DNA from: JANOXC01 sp031418215
GTDB taxonomy: Bacteria; Bacteroidota; Bacteroidia; AKYH767-A; OLB10
Assembly: GCA_031418215.1 (NCBI GenBank)
Contig: JANOXC010000014.1
Coordinates: 1 to 50,813 of the forward strand
Length of the DNA: 50,813 bases
Direction: 5' to 3'
In this document: one piece after another, positions 43,202 through 49,673 of the stretch
Layout of the letters: each line of letters begins with the position of its first letter
How positions within the stretch are numbered: position 1 is the stretch's first letter
Translations under genes and position numbers: made by a program
Notes under the pieces: generated by a model
The model's input: the letters and a program-made list of their open reading frames with translations, nothing else
Databases searched by the model: none
Told to the model about the DNA's origin: nothing

Positions 43202-43761
43202 GGGGTAACTTCATTTGACTCAAGCCTGCCGGGGAAATATCCTCCACCGGCATAATATTTTTTATAATAAGGTTCGCCCAAGTCGCTTATGATAACCCCA
43301 CTCGTAGAGCTGGCGTGAACAAACTTACCGTTGCCCAAGTATAAACCAACATGCGTGATTCGTTTTTTGCGAATATGGAAGAAAACCAAATCACCTTCAG
43401 ATAGTTCATGCTTATCAACCTTGGTGATTTTTTTATATATATCTCCTGAATTTCTTGCGCCTAAATTTGAATCATATACATTGCTATACAGGGAATTAAC
43501 AAAACCGGAACAATCAATTCCATTTTTGCCGCTGCCTGCAAAACAATAAGGTGTTCCCAGCCAAACGTCTATCGTATCATAAAGCTTCTTATTCCATTTT
43601 GCGGGCAAATCAAAACCCATATCCTGGGTATAATAACTTCGGGCATAGTCGTTTAAAAGGTATTCGCCCGGTTTGTTTTCCTTAGTCAGTGAATCCTGGG
43701 ATTTTAGGGCCGTAGCAGCACCTACAAAAAACAAAATAAGCAGAATCCTTTTTACAAACAT
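43198..43761 (-). CDS. Secreted NlpC/P60 cysteine peptidase
   Basis: A 187-residue protein with a signal peptide (VKRILLILFFVGAATALKS). The NlpC/P60 catalytic domain has Cys84 (GIDCSGFVNS), His137 (ITHVGLYLGNGKF) and a third polar residue near H149 (FVHAS), the papain-like triad used for cutting D-Glu-mesoDAP or related peptidoglycan stem bonds. It is a single catalytic domain without SH3 or LysM. It shares one base with the upstream methyltransferase stop and four with the downstream gene, so it is translated as part of the operon. Confidence 0.92.
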   Translation of the reverse strand: MFVKRILLILFFVGAATALKSQDSLTKENKPGEYLLNDYARSYYTQDMGFDLPAKWNKKLYDTIDVWLGTPYCFAGSGKNGIDCSGFVNSLYSNVYDSNLGARNSGDIYKKITKVDKHELSEGDLVFFHIRKKRITHVGLYLGNGKFVHASSTSGVIISDLGEPYYKKYYAGGGYFPGRLESNEVTP

Positions 43762-44354
43762 TAGCGCGAAGGTAATAATCGTTTTTTTAAGATGATAAAC
43801 AGCTCTCTTCCTGCTCGTGGTGCAATGGAGTTATATGCTTTTTCAAAGGTTTGGAAATGAAATAAGGACCGGAAGTAATTTGTGTATTCAGCTTTATCGC
43901 CGCCGAATGGAGGACCTTTTTTATCAAAATCACAATCAAACAACAGTCCCGTCAGTTTGCCTGATTCAGCTAGCAATGCATAGATATGTTCCGCATATTT
44001 AGTTCGTAATGAAGGATCAATAGCACAGAGAAAAGTTTGCTCCAGAATTAAATCATAGCTTCCCTGGTGGCTAAAAAAGTCTTCACAATGTAATTGCTGA
44101 TCAGGAAAGGAAGGATTACGATTTTTAAAATTCATGAGCGGCAGCAAGGAATAATCAAGCAGATGGACATTTTTAAACCCTTTTTCTAATAAATATTCTG
44201 CTTCATAACTGTTGCCGCAACCTGGAATTAGTATCCGCAAGTCTTTATTTTCCAATTGGTCAATATAGTCCTTCAATGGTGTAGAGGGTGCCCCGATGTC
44301 CCATGAAGCATCATCTTTTAGATAACGTTTTTGCCAATATTCACTATTCAACAT
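43761..44354 (-). CDS. TPMT-family S-adenosylmethionine-dependent methyltransferase
   Basis: A 197-residue class I methyltransferase. The N-terminus YWQKRYLKDDASWDIGAPSTPL is typical of the thiopurine S-methyltransferase family, followed by the SAM-binding motif LRILIPGCGNSYEAEYL (about 39-55) and FCAIDPSLR-like post motif (here FLCAIDPSLR). The real substrate in bacteria is usually unknown; thiols, tellurite or selenite are known for some members. It lies 45 bp after the kinase gene, with an alternating TA run (44363-44370) in that gap, and shares one base with the next gene. Confidence 0.88.
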   Translation of the reverse strand: MLNSEYWQKRYLKDDASWDIGAPSTPLKDYIDQLENKDLRILIPGCGNSYEAEYLLEKGFKNVHLLDYSLLPLMNFKNRNPSFPDQQLHCEDFFSHQGSYDLILEQTFLCAIDPSLRTKYAEHIYALLAESGKLTGLLFDCDFDKKGPPFGGDKAEYTNYFRSLFHFQTFEKAYNSIAPRAGRELFIILKKRLLPSR

Positions 44355-44399
44355 TTCGTTTTTATATATAACTTAATAAATATTAAAAAATTTTATTTT

Positions 44400-45272
44400 T
44401 CAAGCAATAACACTTAATGAAGACGGAATTACTTCCATGTTTACTTGTTTTACCGGCTCATTGGGTTCACCATCTATGTGCAAATGTATTGGACGAGAAG
44501 CTGTAATGGAGAGTTTTTTTGTTGTCACCATGCGGGTAAATTTATTTGATCTTAAAGAACCATTGAACAATCTGTAAAATGTAATCGGCATCAGGTGAAT
44601 TGGTGGTCGTTTCACAATAATAACATCAGCCAATCCGTCTTTTAAATCGGCAAGCGGCGCAATGATAGCAGCATTACCAAATTGCGAAGCATTGGCAATC
44701 ACAACCATGTGTGCCGTTATATTTAGCTTTTCATTGTCTAATTCAATATAAAAATCAACGTCGGGATACCGGAAATACTCTTTTAACGAAATGGTTGTAT
44801 AGGACATTAAGCCACGTTTGCCATGGCGGTCAAATAACCATGCAACATAACCATCAAAACCAAATCCTGAAACATTTAAAGCAAACCGGTTATTAATACG
44901 TAATGTATCAATCCTGATCGCCTCGCCATTCAATATTTTCTTTAGCGCATCAATGGGTTTTACGGGATAATTTAGATGATTCGCCAGACCATTTCCTGAG
45001 CCTGCAGGGATGATTCCCAAAGCAGTGTCTGTATTCATAAGCGATGATGCCACTTCATTTACTGTTCCATCACCTCCGGCAGCTACCACGACATGATAGC
45101 CATCTGCAGCCGCATTTTTTGCAATTTCAATGGCATGTCCCCGCTTTTCTGTATGTATAATATCAACCACGAATTTGGCCTCAATCCCTGAAGCCTTGAT
45201 GTGCTTTTCAATTTCAGGAGCAAGTCCATGCCCAGCTTGTGGATTAATGATTAGAAGCAATCGCTTTTTCAT
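44400..45272 (-). CDS. Diacylglycerol kinase catalytic-domain protein (DgkB/YegS type)
   Basis: A 290-residue lipid kinase of the DAGK-catalytic family. The N-terminal domain has LLIINPQAGHG and the nucleotide-binding AAGGDGTVNEV (about 65-74), then IPAGSGNGLANHL. The C-terminal beta-sandwich shows NVSGFGFDGYVA, DGLADVIIV and HLHIDGEP. Members phosphorylate diacylglycerol, sphingoid bases or related lipids. It overlaps the LTA-synthase-like gene upstream by four bases, suggesting a shared pathway: that enzyme family releases diacylglycerol when it uses a phospholipid donor. Confidence 0.9.
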   Translation of the reverse strand: MKKRLLLIINPQAGHGLAPEIEKHIKASGIEAKFVVDIIHTEKRGHAIEIAKNAAADGYHVVVAAGGDGTVNEVASSLMNTDTALGIIPAGSGNGLANHLNYPVKPIDALKKILNGEAIRIDTLRINNRFALNVSGFGFDGYVAWLFDRHGKRGLMSYTTISLKEYFRYPDVDFYIELDNEKLNITAHMVVIANASQFGNAAIIAPLADLKDGLADVIIVKRPPIHLMPITFYRLFNGSLRSNKFTRMVTTKKLSITASRPIHLHIDGEPNEPVKQVNMEVIPSSLSVIA

Positions 45273-47152
45273 CTCTTTATAATAGTGTTCTGTAACATGG
45301 CTTTTCTGTATTGTTGTATAACGGCCTTTGTTTTCATTTCAAGCTGATGCTGTTTGGAAAGCTTTTGACCATTGAGGTTGTTTACCAGAAAAGAGTCAGT
45401 AGAATAATGATAGAAACCAACTGTATTCTCACCATCAAATTGCAACATGTATTCATTATCAAAAAATTGAAAGAGATTGCTGTTATAGTTGATTGAAAAA
45501 TGATCATCGCTGCTGAAGACACTGTTGCCAAAAGAGGAAAAATGTTCATTGAGATAAAGATAATCCAATATTGAAGGTAAAATGTCGCATTGTTGTGTTA
45601 CGTTGTTGTTGATGCCATTCAGTGCAGAATCAGCAGGACAGAAATAGATAATTGGAATTTCAAATATCCCTTTAGATGTTTGGTAATAAGGAGAAATAGC
45701 AGGTCCGGTATGGTCAGCTGTAATTACAAATAACGTATTTGAATACCATGATGCTTGGGATGCTAACCTAAAAAAATTTTGAAGCGCAAAGTCAGCATAA
45801 CCCACACTTTGTAAAATTGGTTGATCGCCTTTAGGAAATTTATTTTTGTAGGAAGGAGGTAATGAATAAGGGTGATGTGAAGAAAGTGAAAAGATGGTGC
45901 TGCAAAAAGGTTTTTCAATACGATCCATTTGCGATTTAAAAAATGCAAAATAGGGCACATCATAAATTCCCCAGCTGCCATCATAATCGGAAGCAGGGCC
46001 AACATATTCATTACGACCTGAATACTTTTCATATCCTGCAAGCATTGAAAAATTTTCAAACCCCATAGTGCCATTGTTCCCGCCATGAAAAAAAGCAGAG
46101 TGGTATCCCTGTTTTTTCAAAATCCCTGCCACGCTGTTGATTTTACTTGTATTGTAAGCAGAAGTGATGAACGGCTCATCCATTAATGCCGGAATGGAAG
46201 TAGTAATGGCAGGAATACCTTCAATTGATCGTTTGGAATTAGCAAAAGCTTTTGTAAACACATAGCTTTTTTTACAGAGTGAATCGAGAAAGGGTGTGTA
46301 ACCAAATCCATGATTAAAAAAGCCGATATACTCTTTTGAGAAACTTTCCATGATAATTATCACCACATTCATTTTTCGAATAGGTAATACATGATTTTTT
46401 TTCTGATAAATTGAAAAAAGTAAATCAGCTTTTGAATCATCCATATATTTTTTTGCCGCTAGTCCTTCTTTATTCCATGTTTTAATAACTGTAAACGGTG
46501 TATTTAAGACCAATGGTATTAATTGCGGAGGAGCGTATCTTACTGCAGTCTGCATGGTGATCGGTTTAAATTGAAGGCCACCTCTGGCTCCTACAATAAA
46601 GAAAAAAAGAATTGATGTTATATATAAAGTAGAAACCCAAATTTTAGGATTTTGATTGCCTTGTTCAATCATTTTTACTTTTCGATAACTATACGCTGTT
46701 AAAAAGAGGATAATGAATAATACTACAAGAACATACCAGAAATCAATAATGTAATTCACAGCATTGTTGCTGATGTCACCGGCCATTTCCGGGGTAAACA
46801 AATCTCCGGTTGTCCTTTTTTGGGTAAACCTGAAATACACAAAATCTATACAATTCAGCAAAAGAGCGGGGATGTTAAATGTATAAAAGACAATTTTCAG
46901 CAATCGCTGATAATTCTTACGTAAAAAGAGTTTTAGAGGAGCAAGATGTAACACTATTAAAAGGGCATTCGTTATAAAAACTGAAAAAACATCAAATCGA
47001 ATCCCATAAATGAAAATCAGCAGAAGTTGTGTCTTTCCGGCCATATGAATCATTTCATGATTAAAGGCTAAAAAGAAGAACCTGCAAAGTGTATAAGCCC
47101 CTAAAACAATGGCCAAACGCTTTAGTAAAATAATGATTTGAGAAAGGGTCAC
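45269..47152 (-). CDS. LTA synthase / phosphoglycerol transferase family membrane protein
   Basis: A 627-residue inner-membrane enzyme beginning at GTG 47152; no nearer ATG fits the first helix. Five N-terminal membrane helices (about 10-30, 42-70, 85-107, 133-155, 172-190) precede an alkaline-phosphatase-fold domain. Likely metal and nucleophile sites: E269 (IMESFSKEY), S309 in NSKRSIEGIPAI at the position of the catalytic Thr of LtaS, H426/H427 and D480-H481 (ITADHTGP). Family members transfer glycerophosphate or phosphoethanolamine from phospholipids to glycans or lipids. It is the first gene of the five-gene operon, with a perfect -7 element five nt before the GTG. Confidence 0.88.
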   Translation of the reverse strand: MTLSQIIILLKRLAIVLGAYTLCRFFFLAFNHEMIHMAGKTQLLLIFIYGIRFDVFSVFITNALLIVLHLAPLKLFLRKNYQRLLKIVFYTFNIPALLLNCIDFVYFRFTQKRTTGDLFTPEMAGDISNNAVNYIIDFWYVLVVLFIILFLTAYSYRKVKMIEQGNQNPKIWVSTLYITSILFFFIVGARGGLQFKPITMQTAVRYAPPQLIPLVLNTPFTVIKTWNKEGLAAKKYMDDSKADLLFSIYQKKNHVLPIRKMNVVIIIMESFSKEYIGFFNHGFGYTPFLDSLCKKSYVFTKAFANSKRSIEGIPAITTSIPALMDEPFITSAYNTSKINSVAGILKKQGYHSAFFHGGNNGTMGFENFSMLAGYEKYSGRNEYVGPASDYDGSWGIYDVPYFAFFKSQMDRIEKPFCSTIFSLSSHHPYSLPPSYKNKFPKGDQPILQSVGYADFALQNFFRLASQASWYSNTLFVITADHTGPAISPYYQTSKGIFEIPIIYFCPADSALNGINNNVTQQCDILPSILDYLYLNEHFSSFGNSVFSSDDHFSINYNSNLFQFFDNEYMLQFDGENTVGFYHYSTDSFLVNNLNGQKLSKQHQLEMKTKAVIQQYRKAMLQNTIIKR

Positions 47153-47157
47153 AGTTG

Positions 47158-47165
47158 CAAAAATA
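47158..47165 (-). promoter_or_regulatory. Putative promoter of the five-gene envelope operon, TATTTTTG abutting the GTG start
   Basis: Reverse-strand TATTTTTG matches TAnnTTTG exactly and is five bases from the GTG start of the LTA-synthase-like gene, the same geometry as at dnaB and batD. No TTG at -33. Supports both the GTG start and a leaderless transcript. Confidence 0.45.
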
Positions 47166-47316
47166 TCAGATTATAAAACAGGGGGAAAGGCTAAATATAC
47201 GCTCCAATAATAAGCTTATTTGGCGAGCAAGTCTTAATAGCATATGAATGTAGATGTTTTCTACGTAAAAAAAATGATAGCGGAACAATTATTGAAAATG
47301 TCTAATAAAAAAAATC

Positions 47317-47433
47317 ATGAAAAATACTGACGTTGAGCACCTCCATTTACACAACTCCAATGTAACCCGTGTTTTAGTGTTGATAGGAGTATTAGTAACC
47401 TGTTTGTGGATCACTTTTGGCTCACTACTTTAG
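47317..47433 (+). CDS. Possible 38-aa single-pass membrane microprotein
   Basis: A short open frame in the 346-bp gap between the envelope operon and the DUF5011 genes, ATG 47317 to TAG 47433. It encodes a polar, His/Asn-rich head (MKNTDVEHLHLHNSNVTR) and one strong hydrophobic helix (VLVLIGVLVTCLWITFGSLL). The composition looks protein-like, but there is no promoter match or Shine-Dalgarno, and ORFs this short arise by chance. Upstream there is a small stem (47250-47264, GTAGA/TCTAC) and the palindrome AATAAGCTTATT; nothing else is seen in the gap. Confidence 0.35.
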   Translation: MKNTDVEHLHLHNSNVTRVLVLIGVLVTCLWITFGSLL

Positions 47434-47497
47434 AAAAGCTTGAATAATCCGAAAAAAAAGCAAATAGCATAATGCCCGATAAGTTGGGATAAATTCT

Positions 47498-48181
47498 TTA
47501 ATTTCTAAATATCATACTGCAATTTTGCGATTGCCCATTTTTTGTACGGGTGTAGTAAATTTGGAATCTTACAGTATCCCTTTGAATTACATAAGAACTG
47601 TCAGTTAAAACCTGATCCAATGTGCTCGAGTCAGTCAGGGTCTGGGGTACAGGAGCTGAGATTTGTCCGGTGAGGTGGTTAACAGCAAATGATACTTGAA
47701 CTGTTGGGCCATAATCACCGTAGTTTTGAATTAAAAAAGAATCATTACTGACCGTAGAAGCAAGAACATTGCTGGAAAAAGCTGGAACAACTGCGGTATC
47801 GGTATTGCAACTTTTTATGCATTTGGAATAGAACCCTTCCAAAAACCAAGCGGTATTTCTAACGATTACCCTGCGATAAGTTGAAAATGTATTACCCGAT
47901 TTATCAGTTAATGTGTAAACTACACTATAAGATTTAGCTGAATCCGTTGCAATAACAGGGGCTTTTACAATAATTGAAGAGGTTAGTTCACCGTCTATAT
48001 CATCTAAACCATGATACCCGGGCTCAACATACTGCCCTCCGATGCTATCAATGTAATAAGGATTAGGGCCATCTAATAATATATAAGGCATATCTGTATC
48101 GCCCTGATTCTTACTACAGGCATTCATCAGGAATAAGCCCAGGCAGGATAATAGAAGAAGAAGGCTGTTTCGCTGATTCAT
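47498..48181 (-). CDS. DUF5011-domain lipoprotein
   Basis: A 227-residue lipoprotein: signal peptide with lipobox ending at C22 (GLFLMNAC), then a DUF5011/HYR-like immunoglobulin domain (about 45-110: YVEPGYHGLDDIDGELTSSIIV and VVYTLTDKSGNTFSTYRRVIVRN). The C-terminal ~115 residues match the second half of its neighbour only loosely and show paired cysteines (CIKSCNTD). The lipobox implies outer-membrane anchoring; exposure cannot be told. It lies downstream of a hairpin terminator that follows the related gene, so the pair may be partly uncoupled. Confidence 0.85.
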   Translation of the reverse strand: MNQRNSLLLLLSCLGLFLMNACSKNQGDTDMPYILLDGPNPYYIDSIGGQYVEPGYHGLDDIDGELTSSIIVKAPVIATDSAKSYSVVYTLTDKSGNTFSTYRRVIVRNTAWFLEGFYSKCIKSCNTDTAVVPAFSSNVLASTVSNDSFLIQNYGDYGPTVQVSFAVNHLTGQISAPVPQTLTDSSTLDQVLTDSSYVIQRDTVRFQIYYTRTKNGQSQNCSMIFRN

Positions 48182-48192
48182 CCTGCAATATT

Positions 48193-48231
48193 AAAAAAAA
48201 GACCGCCTTGATGAAGGCAGTCTTTTTTTTT
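48193..48231 (-). terminator. Hairpin terminator between the two DUF5011 lipoprotein genes
   Basis: AAAGACCGCCTT (48198-48209) pairs with AAGGCAGTCTTT (48214-48225), one C-A mismatch, around GATG; for the reverse transcript the T tract is the forward A run at 48193-48200. It sits after the upstream DUF5011 gene and 12 bases before the start of the second one, so it could attenuate expression of the second. Confidence 0.8.
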
Positions 48232-48240
48232 AGAAAAAAA

Positions 48241-48909
48241 TTACTTTGTATATGTTTCAGTACAAGTTATAGTAGTACCATTGGTGGTTTCAGACATGTT
48301 GATGACCATAGTTGTTACACCGCTGGAAGTAATAATGCTTCCAGTTCCGCTAAACAATCGATCTGCTGCCGGGTTGCCACAAAATACTGTCTGAGCAGGC
48401 ATGCTAACTACTCCCGCACTGTTTATATTAGCATAGGCTCTTCCGTTTTTGTAATTCGCAAATCGGGTAAACCAAACCCTGTTATTTACGGTAGCTGAAA
48501 AGCTAATTGTATCATTATAATTAGATGGTCCTGTACAAACCTCATTCACGGAAAAAATACCTTTATACTGAGGAGTGTTGGTTTCTAAAGTATTTTGTAC
48601 AATTACCACTCTATGTACGTCAGCTGCATTACCTGCATTATCTGTTACTTCATAATGGATTTCATAAGTACCAGCGGAATCTTTGTTAACTTCACTCGTT
48701 ACTGTTACTCTTGCGGTAATATTACCGTCTTCATTATCGCTGGCTGAAAAACCAGGCTCTACATACGCATCGCCGATATTTTCTATAATATATGTTCCGC
48801 CTGTTAATACAATCGCAGGGGCTGTAGTATCTTCATCCTTTGAGCAGGAAAAAAATGCAATTGCTACCATTGAAACTAATACTGAAATTTTAAAACTACT
48901 TTTTCTCAT
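48241..48909 (-). CDS. DUF5011-domain lipoprotein
   Basis: A 222-residue lipoprotein with lipobox ending at C22 (IAFFSC) followed by SKDEDTT, then a DUF5011 immunoglobulin-like domain (about 45-105: YVEPGFSASDNEDGNITARVTV and IHYEVTDNAGNAADVHRVVIVQN). The C-terminal half is Thr/Asn-rich and ends in an exposed-looking strand (TTITCTETYTK). This domain is common in Bacteroidota surface proteins and adhesins; binding partner unknown. It has its own -7 element upstream and is divergent from the two tiny lipoproteins. Confidence 0.86.
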   Translation of the reverse strand: MRKSSFKISVLVSMVAIAFFSCSKDEDTTAPAIVLTGGTYIIENIGDAYVEPGFSASDNEDGNITARVTVTSEVNKDSAGTYEIHYEVTDNAGNAADVHRVVIVQNTLETNTPQYKGIFSVNEVCTGPSNYNDTISFSATVNNRVWFTRFANYKNGRAYANINSAGVVSMPAQTVFCGNPAADRLFSGTGSIITSSGVTTMVINMSETTNGTTITCTETYTK

Positions 48910-48943
48910 AATTTGAATATTTTATTAAGTTTATTAAGTAATG

Positions 48944-48951
48944 CAAAAATA
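48944..48951 (-). promoter_or_regulatory. Putative promoter for the DUF5011 lipoprotein genes, TATTTTTG
   Basis: Reverse-strand TATTTTTG matches TAnnTTTG exactly, 34 nt upstream of the ATG at 48909. It lies back-to-back with the forward -7 element at 48997-49004. No clear -33 TTG. Confidence 0.45.
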
Positions 48952-48996
48952 AATAATCAAACTGAACATTTGACTTTCGCAGGAAAGTATTTTTTC

Positions 48997-49004
48997 TATT
49001 TTTG
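48997..49004 (+). promoter_or_regulatory. Putative promoter of the tiny lipoprotein pair, TATTTTTG
   Basis: Forward TATTTTTG matches TAnnTTTG exactly; a TTTG lies upstream at 48969-48972 with a 24-nt spacer, slightly long. It is 21 nt before ATG 49026 and overlaps an alternative in-frame TTG (49002), which argues for ATG 49026 as the start. Confidence 0.5.
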
Positions 49005-49025
49005 CCATACCAAAAATCAATCAAA

Positions 49026-49355
49026 ATGAAAAAAATTATCACCCTTATGTCTGCTGCTTGCATGGCATTGATTATTAGCTGTGGCCCAAGTGCTGAAGAA
49101 AAAGCACAAATGGAGCAACAACGACAGGATTCTATTAATGCTGTTATGGAGCAGCAACGTCAGGATTCAATAGCATCAGCTGAGCAAGCTATGCAGGATG
49201 CAATGGCAGCTGCACAGAAAGCAACAGCGGATTCTTTGCAAATGAAGGCGATGGAAGATTCTTTAGCCGCCCTTAAAAGTAAACCGGTAAAGATTAAAAA
49301 ACCAAAAACTCCAGTGAAACCTCAAGATGTTAAAGCTGGACAAGGCAAAGGATAA
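49026..49355 (+). CDS. Tiny coiled-coil lipoprotein, CGPSAEEK type (first of tandem pair)
   Basis: A 109-residue lipoprotein. Signal peptide and lipobox (MALIISC) are followed by GPSAEEKAQ, then a highly charged helix containing the direct repeat MEQQRQDSI twice and Ala/Met-rich blocks that would form a coiled coil. It ends with a Lys/Pro-rich segment (KPVKIKKPKTPVKP). No known domain recognised. Start at ATG 49026 because the -7 element overlaps any longer start. The neighbour 20 bp downstream shares the lipobox region and the opening CGPSAEEK, so the two are tandem paralogues. Confidence 0.8.
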   Translation: MKKIITLMSAACMALIISCGPSAEEKAQMEQQRQDSINAVMEQQRQDSIASAEQAMQDAMAAAQKATADSLQMKAMEDSLAALKSKPVKIKKPKTPVKPQDVKAGQGKG

Positions 49356-49375
49356 AGAAAATTAAACTCCTAAAT

Positions 49376-49579
49376 ATGAAAAAGTTAATGGTAATTGCGC
49401 TGTTAAGTACAGCAATTTATTCCTGTGGTCCTTCAGCTGAGGAGAAGGAAAAGATGGAGCAGGCTAGTCAGGATAGTATGAAAGCTGCTGAAGATATGAT
49501 GCGTGCTGCTGAAGCAGCTGCAGTAGCAGCTCAGGCCGCTGATACTGTTGTTACTACCTCAGGAGATTCAGCTAAATAG
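49376..49579 (+). CDS. Tiny coiled-coil lipoprotein, CGPSAEEK type (second of tandem pair)
   Basis: A 67-residue lipoprotein, mature part about 50 residues. Lipobox IYSC followed by GPSAEEKEKMEQASQDSM, then an Ala-rich helix (EAAAVAAQAADTVV) and a short Thr/Ser tail. It parallels the first gene in the opening CGPSAEEK and the MEQ-QDS pattern but lacks the second repeat and the Lys/Pro tail. Size and helical nature recall small envelope lipoproteins such as Lpp, but no homology is claimed. A perfect terminator follows. Confidence 0.75.
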   Translation: MKKLMVIALLSTAIYSCGPSAEEKEKMEQASQDSMKAAEDMMRAAEAAAVAAQAADTVVTTSGDSAK

Positions 49580-49596
49580 TAGAAATGCTCCCTTAA

Positions 49597-49631
49597 AATA
49601 AGAAAGTCCCGCTTGTCGGGACTTTCTTATT
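49597..49631. terminator. Strong bidirectional terminator between the lipoprotein pair and phoH
   Basis: A 15-bp perfect stem, AATAAGAAAGTCCCG (49597-49611) with CGGGACTTTCTTATT (49617-49631), loop CTTGT. The A/T-rich base of the stem can serve as T tract for either strand. It closes the forward lipoprotein pair and the reverse phoH gene, which are convergent. Confidence 0.9.
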
Positions 49632-49673
49632 TGCTTGAAGAAGTAGTTTTATTGGTTGATTACCGTCGCATTT

